DNA of 64,000 nt. Source: Melastoma dodecandrum. Lineage: Eukaryota > Streptophyta > Magnoliopsida > Myrtales > Melastomataceae. Shown piece by piece: positions 32,901-43,940 of this stretch (within the stretch, counting starts at the first letter, position 1; each line of letters opens with the position of its first letter). The notes under the pieces were generated by a model. That model saw only the letters and a program-made list of their open reading frames with translations. It was not told the origin of the DNA and did no database searches. The stretch covers positions 806,001-870,000 of the forward strand of contig JARUPY010000189.1 in assembly GCA_029817715.1 (NCBI GenBank), in the 5' to 3' direction. Made by a program: the position numbers and the translations under genes.

Positions 32901-35900
32901 GCTCGCCCAAGTTGAAGCTCGAATTTTGCCGGCCCCTTGGGTACCACTCTATCTTGTTTAGGTTGTGGACTTTTTTTATTGCGCACGAACATCTGCATGG
33001 TTTGACTATTTTTTTGCAGCTTAAGTATCATGATTCTGGCAGAATTAAAGATTGCCTTCCTGAAGTCGGGTGCTGGAACATGATGAACAAAGTAAGGGGC
33101 TTGGGCACACTATTTACTTCTTATTTTTGGAAATGAATAGATTTTAAGCATACAAACTATAAGTTTAGCGAACTCTTCTAACATCTATTATGTACTTTTT
33201 TACCGCATCTAAATATGTGCTGCGCAGACATTGGACTTCTGTTCATCTGGCCAGTTGAGTGGTGGCAATTCTTATGTTAACTTTTCTTGCATTGCAGAAA
33301 ATGGTTAATGGTGGAACAGTGAACAATTGGTTCTGTATTAACTTCTCTCGTCATGTGCAAGAGACCGTTGCTCGTGATTTCTGCAGCGAGCTTGCTCATA
33401 TGTGCCACATTTCTGGCATGGTAGGGGAAAATATGTGCTTGAGCTGATCCTTGAACCTAACCATACCGTTTTTTGAATATATATGTTTCTTTACTTTCTC
33501 GGTATATTGTAGCTCTTCAACCCTGAACCAATTATACCTGCAACAACTGGTCGTCCTGACCAAGTTGAAAGAGTTCTGAAAGCTCGATACCATGAGGCTA
33601 TGACAAAAATACAACCTAGGGCGAAGGATATTGACTTACTTATTGTCATTCTTCCTGATAACAATGGCTCTCTTTACGGTATGAAGGGTGTCTTTAGGCT
33701 GTTTGGTTTTTTGTGCGAGCTATATGTTTTTAACACCGATTGGCATGGTGTTTTGACTTTGTGTTTAGGTGATCTGAAACGGATTTGTGAGACTGATCTC
33801 GGATTAGTTTCACAGTGCTGTTTGACAAAGCATGTCTTTAAAAAGAGCAAGCAATATTTGGCTAATGTTGCATTGAAGATTAACGTCAAAGTCGGTGGTA
33901 GAAACACTGTCCTTGTCGATGCCATCTCTAGGTGTATACCTCTCGTGAGTGACCTTCCGACTATAATATTTGGGGCGGATGTTACTCATCCTCATCCTGG
34001 AGAGGACTCCAGCCCATCTATTGCTGCGGTATGTAAACCTTTTAAGCTGGAAATGGGTTATTTTCTTCTTTACTCTGTTTCTGTATACTTTGGTTTCTCT
34101 GCTTATGTCATCTACTACATCTACGGCATTGCTCAGGTGGTTGCTTCTCAAGATTGGCCGGAAATTACTAAGTATTCTGGTTTAGTCTGTGCTCAATCAC
34201 ATCGACAGGAATTAATTCAGGATCTTTTTAAGTCCTGGCAAGATCCAGTGAGAGGAACTGTGACTGGTGGCATGATAAAGTACTTTTCCTCTTCCCCACT
34301 CTCCACTGCTTGAGCTTCTTTAGAACCGATTGTGCACATTTTACGTTTCCCGAAGTATTACTTGATATTAAAATTTTGTTTTTCTCGCAGGGAGCTTCTG
34401 ATTTCTTTCCGTCGAGCCACTGGACAGAAACCCAAGCGCATAATTTTCTACAGGTTTTTGTTTTTGTTTTGGTAGAAAGGATAGATTGCATTCAAAAGTA
34501 GGCGTTTACCGGTCTTAGGTTACAGATCCAGAGGTGCATGGGATATCCTCATGCAATGTTTCCAAAATGAAATCCGGAGGAAAAGCAAAAGATAGATAAT
34601 TGTCCTCCTGGTTGAGTGCTGTCTTGGCTAGCTTGTCTGCAACCTTGTTTCGCCCCCTTGCTACATAGGATATTGACGTCGCTTCAAAATCTGATAACCG
34701 CAACCTGCATTCATCCAAAATAGTGTTAATCATGGGGTTGGGTTGTTGAGAGCCTTCTAGGTAGCTGACTAGTGAGGCCGCATCTGTTTGGATTGCTAGA
34801 TGCTTGATTCCTATGTTCTGGGCTAGGCTGATTCCTTCATTAAGCGCCTATGTAGACTGTTGCAGTTTCATATGAATGTTCCTGTGTCAAACATATTTGC
34901 ACTTTCCATAATACATGGTCGTAAGCTCATGATATAGTCAATCTGTAGGGATGGGGTGAGTGAAGGGCAATTTTATCAAGTTCTTCTGTACGAACTTGAT
35001 GCTATCCGGAAGGTATGAACTATGTGGACTCTTCTTTGACTTAAGTGTCGGGCCTGCCTGATTGGCTGGCTGAAGGTTTGTTATTATGCATCTCTCTCAT
35101 AAATTGATCTCTGTTATCTCTTCTGGCATTATTTTTAGGCTTGTGAATCCCTTGAACCAAACTATCAGCCTACTGTCACATTTGTTGTGGTTCAGAAGCG
35201 ACACCACACTCGTCTGTTTGCAAATAATCACGCTGACCAAAATGCTGTCGACAGGAGCGGGAACATCTTGCCTGGTGAGCTTTTTATCCTCCTGGCCCCG
35301 ACAATTTCTTTGTTGAATTATTTGTGCTTATCTTCGTTTTGGTGTTTATGTAGGCACGGTTGTTGACTCTAAGATATGCCATCCCACTGAATTTGACTTT
35401 TATCTCTGCAGTCATGCTGGTATTCAGGTATCATGTATTACCATGCACTAATGCAATATGATTGTTTCCACCAGTAGACTTGGTGGAGTGATTTCATATA
35501 CGATGATTTTCAAACACTCACAGGGTACTAGCCGCCCCGCTCATTATCACGTGCTGTGGGATGAGAATAAGTTTACCGCAGATCAGCTACAATCCCTAAC
35601 CAATAACCTATGCTACACGTATGTCCTCCATCGACCTGCATCCTCGCCTTTCCTTGTGAATTTTTTTGTGGAAATAATTTTGACTTGGCTTTCCGAGAAC
35701 TCATTTTGTGGAAATAATTTTGACTTGGCTTTCCGAGAACTCATTTTGTGGAATACCAAGCCGATGTCCAAACGAATGCATTTTACCCGACGGCCTGTTT
35801 TCTAATCGTTTTCTGTCTCTCAAACAAAGCTCGTTTTTTTTTCGTAAGTGTTCATGTGATTGTATCATGATCTGATCTGATGGATACACATTTACTGCTG

Positions 35901-36248
35901 GCAGATATGCTAGGTGCACACGTTCAGTGTCGATCGGTACAACATCTCTCCCCCTCGCGCTAAGTTCGCCTTTCACCACTTAAAACTGCATTTATCCATA
36001 TTTCATTTGCCTTGTGCTTTTTTACTCTTGCAGTGCCACCTGCGTACTATGCACACCTGGCTGCATTCCGCGCTCGCTTCTACATGGAGCCCGAAACATC
36101 CGACAGCGGTTCCATGGCGAGTGGTGCAGCTGCCTCACGTGGTGCGGGTAGTTCTGGCCGTAGCACCAGGGCGCCAGGAACCAGTGGGACCGTGAGGCCC
36201 CTTCCTGCCCTCAAAGAGAACGTCAAGAGGGTCATGTTTTACTGCTAA
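29960..36248 (+). CDS. AGO1: ARGONAUTE 1, miRNA-guided slicer
   Basis: Twenty-one coding exons (29960-30793, 30879-31087, 31170-31319, 31431-31564, 31807-31916, 32051-32157, 32296-32434, 32523-32639, 32833-32940, 33020-33091, 33298-33420, 33513-33678, 33769-34028, 34137-34279, 34391-34453, 34949-35012, 35139-35274, 35354-35427, 35524-35618, 35905-35936, 36034-36248) join in frame to 1,116 aa. Order: Gly/Gln-rich N terminus, ArgoN, PAZ (about residues 445-560), MID, PIWI ending VKRVMFYC. The slicer residues are visible in [27 protein letters not shown] and [16 protein letters not shown]. It loads miRNAs and cleaves target RNAs in cytoplasm and nucleus. A miR168 site supports AGO1 rather than AGO10. 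In the usually conserved block before FGADVTHP two Arg positions are Cys and Leu ([12 protein letters not shown]). Confidence 0.96.
30296..30394 (+). repeat. Three 33-bp tandem repeats in the AGO1 N-terminal exon
   Basis: Three consecutive 33-bp units encode [15 protein letters not shown] repeats. Related, less regular copies with EYHGREIGG or DYQGHEIGG lie upstream (30170-30295), so the Gly/Arg-rich tail has grown by in-frame duplication. RG-rich AGO tails are known arginine-methylation and partner-binding regions. Confidence 0.9.
30495..30515 (+). promoter_or_regulatory. miR168 target site in AGO1 coding sequence
   Basis: The 21 bases start TTCCCGAGCTGCACC and end AAGCAA, coding within VPELHQAT. 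They pair with the conserved miR168 except at a central-to-3' C/G position and one 5'-proximal base. The position just after the Gly-rich tail is the same as in other plant AGO1 genes, where miR168-guided cleavage provides feedback control of AGO1. Confidence 0.9.
34454..34880 (-). mobile_element. LINE fragment (RNase H end) inside AGO1 intron 15
   Basis: On the minus strand, 34850-34515 reads as the RNase H-like (RVT_3) domain at the C terminus of plant non-LTR retrotransposons: [50 protein letters not shown]. Downstream on the same strand come TCTATCCTTTCTACC and an A-rich tail (AAAACAAAAACAAAAAC, ending at 34454), typical of LINE 3' ends. The tail abuts the AGO1 splice donor. The upstream RT is missing, so the copy is 5'-truncated. 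Exact 5' edge and target duplication are unclear. Confidence 0.82.
35671..35750. repeat. Exact 40-bp tandem duplication in an AGO1 intron
   Basis: Two identical 40-bp units beginning GAAATAATTTTGACTTGGCT stand head-to-tail within intron 19. Perfect identity implies a recent slip or repair event, or a collapsed/expanded assembly. Confidence 0.95.
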
Positions 36249-36689
36249 ATATCTCTTCCTCCCCGGAGATGACTACCGTGGCATGCAGCTCCTTCGTTGG
36301 TTTCCTCTTGGATAACAATCGCGACTCGATTATTATGATTATTTGTTTGGATTTGATTGAGAAGGCGTGAGCAAAGATTTTCCAACCAAGGCTGAATATA
36401 TCTCAGCCGCCCATCTTCCCATTTGAAAGTTTAGCCTAGTCGGCCCACGATGGATTTCGGAGGCGCCAAGCCCGGGAGACACCGGTATTTAGCTTTGTGA
36501 AATTTTACTTATTAGTAGCATTTAAAAAAAAAAACTATAAGAAAAATGAAAAGCGAAGAGAATGATGTTAAAGTAACGTAAGGAAGTCGGGGGTTTTACT
36601 CGCTTCCACTCTTGCCTTCTTTCCTGCCCAAAAGAAAAGAAGAAACCCTAAAATCGAACGAAGGTAAGCATCCCCTCCGATTCCTCTTT

Positions 36690-36910
36690 GGTATCGGCGG
36701 ATTTTGGTATATGGGATGTCGACGTGGGTTATATATGAGTAAATGGACGGCTCTTCTAGAGAACTCGTAACAAATGGTATCAGAGTCCAGCCCACTCCTC
36801 TTCGCGTGAGTATAAAGGGCCGTGGAACGTGGTAAGGCTATATATGAGCCAATGGGCACTCCCAACCTTAAGCTAGCTCCCATAACAGATTCGATCGGGG
36901 ATCTTCGCTG
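36690..36910 (+). mobile_element. Degraded LTR-retrotransposon scrap with Met-tRNA primer site
   Basis: TGGTATCAGAGTC (36776-36788) matches the primer-binding site for initiator Met-tRNA, and the preceding ACTCGTAACAAA resembles an LTR end. GGTTATATATGAGTAAATGG upstream and GGCTATATATGAGCCAATGG downstream are two related copies, suggesting LTR remnants of a small TRIM-like element. It lies in the probable 5' UTR intron of the first BTF3 gene. No coding capacity. Confidence 0.55.
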
Positions 36911-37156
36911 ACTCGAATCCCCCAAGTAGTAGTCGTGTCCTTGTTTAATTTTTAGTTTGTGGTGGAAGTTTCTGCACTCACGGATCGATTCTCGAATTGA
37001 TCGTTTTTTTTTTTTTTTTTTTTTTGCTTTTCAATTTGACTGCATTTCCTTCCAGAGTGAGTTCGCTGTATTCCTCTTGATGATGGAGCTGGCAAAGTGA
37101 CGATTGTTTGGTCCTGGTTGTTTGGATTTGCCCTTTTTGTTTGGTTTTGTCTGCAG

Positions 37157-38111
37157 ATGAATGTTGAGAGGCTTATGAAGATGGCAGGATCCATCCGCAC
37201 AGGCGGAAAGGGTACCATGAGGAGGTCTGAAATTTGTATTCATAATATCGATGTGCGGGTCTAGACCCCAGAGATGTTTTGACAATGTTTCCATTTTTTG
37301 ACTTAGGAAGAAGAAGGCTGTCCATAAGACCACCACGACGGACGATAAAAGGCTCCACAGCACCTTGAAGAGGATTGGGGTGAATTCTATTCCCGCCATT
37401 GAGGAAGTCAACATTTTCAAGGACGATTTCGTCATCCAATTCTTGAATCCCAAAGGTTGTTTTTGGTCTTTGAAAGAAGTGTTAGCGATGCGACGCTATA
37501 AACCTCTGTAACTAATGGTTTGTGTGTCGCCTGCTGTTTTTAGTTCAAGCTTCGATTGTGGCGAACACCTGGGTTGTCAGCGGTTCTCCCCAAACCAAGA
37601 GTATGCAGCTTCTCCAATGCTTTTTCTTTTGTCAGTGATCTACTGTTAAAACTACTGTCTGGGTTCGATCTAGATAGCGTCACTCTATAAGAGTTTCAAC
37701 TGATTGATTTGGTTATGGTTGTTCGTGCGGTTTTGGTGGCCTAATATCCACACTTGGTGTTGGTGTGCCTTTTGTCTTCCAGAGCTTCAGGATATTCTAC
37801 CTGGTATCATCAATCAATTAGGTACCCTCATTTATCCCTCACTGCGATGTTACTTGGTTTGAGGCATCGGCAGAGTGCACGTCTCGACCCTGCTTCCCCC
37901 GTCCCATGAAATTGCAGGTCTAGACAATTTGGACAACCTGAGGAAGTTGGAGGAGCAATTCCAGAAGCAGACACCGGGCGCTGGGTTGGGTTCTTCTGGC
38001 GGAAACGCAGCCCAAGAGGAAGAGGACGACAATGAGGTCCCGGAACTCGTACCTGGAGAGACATTTGAGGCTGCCGCCGAGGAAGGTGGTCGTGCCGCTG
38101 TTACCTCTTGA
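37157..38111 (+). CDS. BTF3: BTF3 / nascent polypeptide-associated complex beta subunit, copy 1
   Basis: Exons 37157-37224, 37307-37455, 37544-37600, 37783-37821, 37918-38111 give 168 aa. The N terminus ([30 protein letters not shown]) has the ribosome-binding RRKKK motif; the NAC fold follows ([53 protein letters not shown]). The NAC alpha/beta dimer binds nascent chains at the ribosome exit; BTF3 is also described as a transcription factor. The acidic tail [12 protein letters not shown] is conserved. A 5' UTR intron (about 36664-37156) ends at the CAG just before the ATG. An identical gene structure follows downstream. GLDNLDNL replaces the usual GPDNLDNL. Confidence 0.95.
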
Positions 38112-39027
38112 AAAGTTTAGGAAGAATGTTGTGCATTTTATACAGGGGGGTTAAAACTTAAATGAAAACTGAGATCTGCCTCCTCTTTTAGGATCACTTG
38201 TGAACCTGAGAAACCCGAGTTGACTGTTTTTGAGGTTTTACAATGGATTCAAACCAAGATCCATCTGACCGTTGTTTGTTCCCGTGTTTGGCACTTTACG
38301 GTGCGCCGAAGTCAGTGGGGTCTTCAAACGGTTCGGATGATGACACGCGTCGCATGAAGGTGATCTTAGCCGTCCAATTATAGAGGGAAGAAGACCTAGA
38401 CGCCCGATCACGACAACCCCGCAACTCGCCGATATCCGTCTCTGTTTCATTTTTCACTTCTTCGACACAAACAAGAGGCATCGGCTGTCGGCGACAACCT
38501 CCCGCATTCTTATCTTCTTCTTGTTCTTCTTCCGTCCCCTTTCCCGTAAGAAAACCCTATTGAAAAGGTACGTTAGTCCATCGAATCCATATTCATGTGC
38601 GTCGGCGAATGAGAAATCGGCTAGGGTTTTGCTGTTGTTCGTAATGGTTTTGGTTGTGAGAGTGGATTGACTGGGTGCTTAACGCATCGTGTTCAATTTG
38701 GAAGCGTGTAGTATTTGGATGAATAACTGTGTGGACGGTCAGTGGAGTCATTCGGATGGACTTTGGTTGCTCGTTTTTTCTTTTCTAGGTTGATGTGTCG
38801 ATGCTGATCCTGCCGTGGTGTTTTTATATAATGATGGATCCCGGCATCTGTGTGTGCTCTGGGTGGGATCGACTGGGCTTGTTTTTCGTCCGGTTCTTTG
38901 TTCGAAACTATCAGCCCTACTATCTTTTGATGGTGCTGCGGCTTTGTTTGATCGTGGGAATGCACAGTGGGTATCTGCCTTCTTTTCCTTTTTCTCTTTT
39001 GCTCATTCAGTGGTCTGCTCTATGCAG

Positions 39028-40136
39028 ATGAATGTGGAGAAGCTTATGAAGATGGCGGGTTCAGTCCGCACCGGTGGAAAGGGTACCATGAGAAGGTCTG
39101 AAATTTGGTTATGTTCTTGCAAACTGTTGCTGAGATTGATTTACTGGTTATCAAAAAGCAAAAGTTGGCCGACTGCCTATTCCACATCGAAGAAATCATA
39201 GATGACCTAGATGTTGTACCGTTTCTCTGAATGGATCTCTTGCCCTTTTTGTCAGATTTGTTTTATGGTTTTGGGTCAAATTTGTCTGGTTGATCCTTTT
39301 CTTGTCTCCGATCTTCATTTATATCAGACAATTTCCTATGCTTCTTGGTTTAGACGGGGTCCTCCTTTTTGCAGAAAGAAGAAGGCTGTCCACAAGACGA
39401 CAACTACTGATGATAAAAGGCTTCAAAGCACTCTCAAGAGAATTGGAGTAAACGCTATTCCTGCTATTGAGGAAGTCAACATTTTCAAGGATGATGTGGT
39501 TATCCAGTTTATGAATCCTAAAGGTAATTCTGAAATTTACAAACTGTGTATTCTTATTGAAACTGACTGTATTCTTCTTTTGCTGAACGGCAGTTCAAGC
39601 TTCTATTGGAGCAAACACCTGGGTTGTCAGCGGCTCTCCTCAAACTAAAAGTAGGGATCTGTTGCATTATGATCTATGTCACCCTATGATTATAGCTTAG
39701 TCAGTGTTTGCACTAAAATTTTGAAATGATGGAGTGCTCTTCTATACTTGACTCTAATCATAAAATTTCTTTGTCATGCAGAGCTTCAGGACATTCTCCC
39801 TGGCATAATCAACCAATTAGGTATGCCACCATTGCAGTTTAAGTCTACTGAGTGATAAATTTTTTAAATGGCAGATCCATAGCTGTTGCTGACGATTCGC
39901 CCCTTGAAATGTTTCCAGGCCCAGATAATTTGGATAACCTCAGGAAATTGGCCGAGCAGTTCCAGAAGCAGGCAACCGGTGCAGCTGCTACACAGGATGA
40001 CGACGACGACGACGAGGTCCCGGAACTTGTACCCGGGGAGACCTTTGAGGGTGCTGCGGAGGAAGGCCATGCTCACGGTCATGATCACCACGGTCATGAT
40101 CACCACGGTCATGATCATGATCATGCCTCCTCTTAA
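39028..40136 (+). CDS. BTF3: BTF3 / nascent polypeptide-associated complex beta subunit, copy 2 with His-rich tail
   Basis: Exons 39028-39095, 39375-39523, 39594-39650, 39782-39820, 39919-40136 give 176 aa. The first four exons have exactly the same lengths (68, 149, 57, 39) as copy 1, so the two genes arose by tandem duplication. The core is complete ([47 protein letters not shown]). The C terminus differs: after [17 protein letters not shown] come [11 protein letters not shown] repeats encoded by a 15-bp DNA repeat (40074-40130). Histidine runs of this kind could bind metal ions; that is inference. A 5' UTR intron (about 38569-39027) again ends in CAG right before the ATG. Confidence 0.95.
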
Positions 40137-42960
40137 GTTGAGACAAACCCGCCCAGCTGCCTGCTCTCCTCCATTATATGTAGTCTATCCAAAATCGTCA
40201 CTTTTTTTTTCAATTTTAATTCGCTTATTGCCCCTGGTGATATCACTCTCTCGGTTGCATTCCTAGTAGTTTCAATCAGGACAAAACTATCTTCCCTTTC
40301 TGTGGCTTGGCAGATGCTCGAGTTGGCGACAACTTGTTCAGATTTTTTCTCTCTTTTCATAAGCTCTGTTTCACAAGTTATGTAGATACGTTTGTCATGT
40401 GGGGTGATGCTTTATGATATCTTCTCCTTATCGTTTGAGGCTTTATGATATCCTGTCGTGTGTCACTTGTATGAGACTTCAAGGTTGGTGTCAATCAACT
40501 TGAGTCATACTTATTCTCTTTATCTTAGAATTCTTATTGCTGGTGGAGCTACGGTTTGCTGACTTCATAACCTGAAATCAAAATGTAGTCAGCTATGATG
40601 GCAACCTGAGTAGCAATATAATAATAACAACAAATGACAGAAGGAATTCAGTTCTGTGGAACAAAATAGGCTGTTGGGTTTATGACCGTTTGTTAGTTGG
40701 CGGGGGTTGGGATACTGTATCCGGGGGGTGGGGGGAGGTGAGGGTTGGATGGATCGGGCATCTCTTGCTTTAGTTGATATTTGGGTTGGAAGAGTAGGAG
40801 GTGGTGTGAGAATATGATTATGAATTGTGTACTTTCCTTTCCCAACCAGGTTATCCATATTGCCTTCATCCGCATGCAGCTACTGAATTTGGATTGCACA
40901 TGATCTGTGAATGGAATGGCACGGATTTGTATGGTTTTGCTAAAGTAATTGTTTGAGATGAAGCACCATGTAATGCCATGTTTTGAATAAGGTTTGGCCT
41001 ATTTGTAGGCTATTGCATTTAGTTGCCCTGAGTTGGGTACTCTTGCTCATTCACTTTTTTATTTTTATTTTTACTCACTCGTCGACCTGCTTGGATTTTC
41101 ATTCACTTCAACATTCACTCACTTGTCTCTCACTTAGACACACTTTGAGTCTCGCTCATATCACTCACCTCACTCTCTCACTCACTCACTCGCCTCATTC
41201 ATTCACTTCTACTCTCAACCACTTCTCCACTTGAAGTTCCCTTGCAGACATTCATATAGGAGAGAGTGGAGTTGAAAGGGGTCCTGCATTTCCTCCTTTT
41301 ACTCTTTCTTGTTTCTTTTCCGAGCATATTGCTTGGTTATACTGTTTGTTTGCTAGAATTGGACAGTCTTCCTTTCTCTTTCCCGTGTGTTTTTGTTAAT
41401 CACTACACCTGGCTTTTCAAGTTTTTGTTGGATTGAAAATATGGCCAAGTCCTAAATACTGAGTGCCTATTTGTATTGGGACCCTGTTTGAAGTGTGAAT
41501 GATCTGTTTCTTTGTCAAGGAAGTGGTGGTCAATGATGGTGTACATATACTTCTTAGAAACCATGTACAGTAGCAGGATTGTTGTCAATGGAGTCCTTGA
41601 ACAAGATGTAAGAAGCTTAGGACCCTCGTTAGGTTGTGGAGCTCGTAGTCTAAAACATCAGGGATCTTGAGTGGACGGGTTGCTGTCCCTATCTCTTGGA
41701 AATTTGGGTCAGGTATTATAGGAGTTAGGATGTCGAGCACGTCCTTAAGGTCGGAGTCGGATTCACACTTGATGTTTCATCTGTAGACAGCGGCCATATT
41801 TATAGGAGGGAAGAGGTAATTGCTAAACTTTGTTGTGGGCGAATTGAGAGGAACGGCTTTGGTTTCCATCACTCAAGCAGTCTCATCCACTTCATTCACT
41901 CACACATTTACTTGGAGTCTCATCCTCTTACTCCAGTCACTAACTCATTTGTTGCTTCTTTTATTGACCACTTGGGATTTACACTCACATGCTTTCTTGC
42001 AGTTTTACCCACTCATTTTACATGCTCGGTGTCACGCTCTTGCTCTCTCTGAGTCTTACTCGCTCACCTCAGTTGCTCACAGGGAGACTTGATATAAGCT
42101 TGGTGATTCGAATGTTTCTGTTCAGGTCAGAAAGAGACCTGCAACACCTCTGCAGTATCCATAACTCATCCTTGATCAGTGACCTCGGACTCCTGTCTAA
42201 GCAAGGAAGGGGAGGCGGGTTGGTTAAGTTCAGGACAGGGAGAGTGAAACCAGTGCTTTGACAGGCGTGACATTCATCTTGGACGTAGGCGCCCAAATGC
42301 AATCAGAGGAAGTTAATCCGTGCAAGGTTGAGGCTACGGAAGTGGCAGAGAAGTAAAAAATACAATTGAGGAGGCTGGTCGTTGCCCCTGAGCCAAGTAA
42401 ATCACTGGCCTGCTCAGCTCGGGGCCGAACGAGAGGTTCGAGATTACGGGCCGTGTCACGGGCTTTTGGATACTCGGGCGGGTGTGTGAGAATTTGTAAA
42501 GGCCCATCTGCCGGGCTCACCGGCTCTCCGATGGCAATTGAGGTTCCATAATCCGGGTAATCGCAGTCCCGTCCGTTTTCTTCGTCCAGGTCGAGGGCCG
42601 ATGCATTCCTTCCTCTATTCCAAGTATATACCAATTTGTAAGTCCTTGGGGTTACCTGCATTGGTTTGGCTATGCTTCCACGCTCTTTCGAGTTCGGTTC
42701 GGCCTACATTTCTTTCCCGACCATCGGATTCCTGCCATCCTACGCGAGGAGGTCTCCCTTCGTTCAACATGGGATCTAAGAAACGAATGGCAAGGACACC
42801 AGGGATTGGCGCATTCCTTATCGGACAACCTCGTACCTAAGAAAATCACACAGTCAAAGATAAGATGACAAACAAGTTGATCCTCCCCGGAAGTTTACTG
42901 TATAAACATTGCCAGTTTCCCGCGTCTTGTTTCGTATCAGAGAACGTTCGGAATGGTGAG
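40137..42960. other. Intergenic region with two ACTC-rich islands
   Basis: After the BTF3 3' UTR no known gene is recognisable. Two stretches, 41037-41230 and 41862-42085, are dense in degenerate CACTCA/CTCACT words. A minus-strand open stretch at 42661-42230 lacks recognisable domains. Confidence 0.55.
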
Positions 42961-42962
42961 AC

Positions 42963-43940
42963 TCATCCGCGGATGATGCCGCTGTTGACGGCCTCCACGA
43001 AACGTACATGGGATTCCTCCCTCTGCAGGCGTAGATAGTCGTGGTTCTTCCTTATGAACGCCTCGATCCTCAGCTTCAGCTCGTCCTGCCCCATGGATTT
43101 CTCCTTCACCACGATTCCCTCGACGGTTGCCGTGGCTGCCGTCGTCCTTTCCCTGAATGTCTCGCTCTTCGTGAAGGTCTTTCCACCGCCGCCTTCGCCT
43201 GGTTCGGCCTCGTTGAGTGCCTGGCGCGTTGCCGTGTCCCATGTGTCGCTCTTCTTCAGCTGCGGCCTGGGTTGCTGCCCACGTCCTCCCGTAATCTCTG
43301 TCCAGATAGAGTCCAACGTGTTGTCCCCCTCTTCAACTCCCGCGGCGGATATTTCGGGAAGTTTCTCATCCTCTTTTTCTGGGAACATTTCAAAGGATTC
43401 TTCTGCCATGGTTCTGTCTAGAAGTGTTGCTCCGGAGGTGTTTGAGGGATTGTCGGGCAGGATTGAGGAATTGCAGCCGATTCTAGCTTCAGAGGTGTTC
43501 GGTGAAATTCCTGAATCACTGATCATCTGTTTGATCACCTCGGCTGTTTCCTCCAAGTTGCCTCCGCCTTTGTCGGCAAACTGCATTTCTCCAACTTGGC
43601 TCCTTTGGGAGTAGAGCGAGGGAGGCGTCATATCTGCCTTTCTGCAGAGGTTGTTTTGGTGATGGAATGAATTTGAAGCAGCAATGGCTATGATGATGCA
43701 GTTTACGATGATGTAAATGTAAGGAGGGGAGAACAAAACCCTCCCAGAGTTCCAGATGCACGGAATGGTATCAACAATAAAGGATGACGCGTAAGGAATG
43801 ACTGCGGCCTTTAGCAAAGCAAAGCAGGACCCGAGTCCTAAACAGATGAGCAAAATCCTGATTGCCCAGATTGTGGTTTCGAGCTTGCTCGCTTTCGAAG
43901 GCCACTTCCCATGTGGGTTTCCCATTTCTCCAGGTAACAT
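42963..43940 (-). CDS. DUF4408/DUF761 membrane protein (cotton-fibre-like)
   Basis: This single-exon gene encodes 325 aa. Residues about 20-90 form the DUF4408 module: one hydrophobic helix (IRILLICLGLGSCFALLKAA), then a second in PPYIYIIVNCIIIAIAASN. A polar, low-complexity middle follows. Residues about 280-320 form DUF761 (DELKLRIEAFIRK, YLRLQREESHVRFVEAV). Proteins with this pairing are plant-specific, membrane-anchored and of uncertain function; several are associated with cell elongation or stress. The first Met is used; MGNPHGKW five residues on is also possible. Neighbours are unrelated. Confidence 0.88.
   Translation of the reverse strand: MLPGEMGNPHGKWPSKASKLETTIWAIRILLICLGLGSCFALLKAAVIPYASSFIVDTIPCIWNSGRVLFSPPYIYIIVNCIIIAIAASNSFHHQNNLCRKADMTPPSLYSQRSQVGEMQFADKGGGNLEETAEVIKQMISDSGISPNTSEARIGCNSSILPDNPSNTSGATLLDRTMAEESFEMFPEKEDEKLPEISAAGVEEGDNTLDSIWTEITGGRGQQPRPQLKKSDTWDTATRQALNEAEPGEGGGGKTFTKSETFRERTTAATATVEGIVVKEKSMGQDELKLRIEAFIRKNHDYLRLQREESHVRFVEAVNSGIIRG

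Noticed and set aside
42230..42661. A 143-codon minus-strand ORF with protein-like composition
   Set aside because: No domain recognised and no supporting exons; kept as intergenic, though a BLASTP search could change this.
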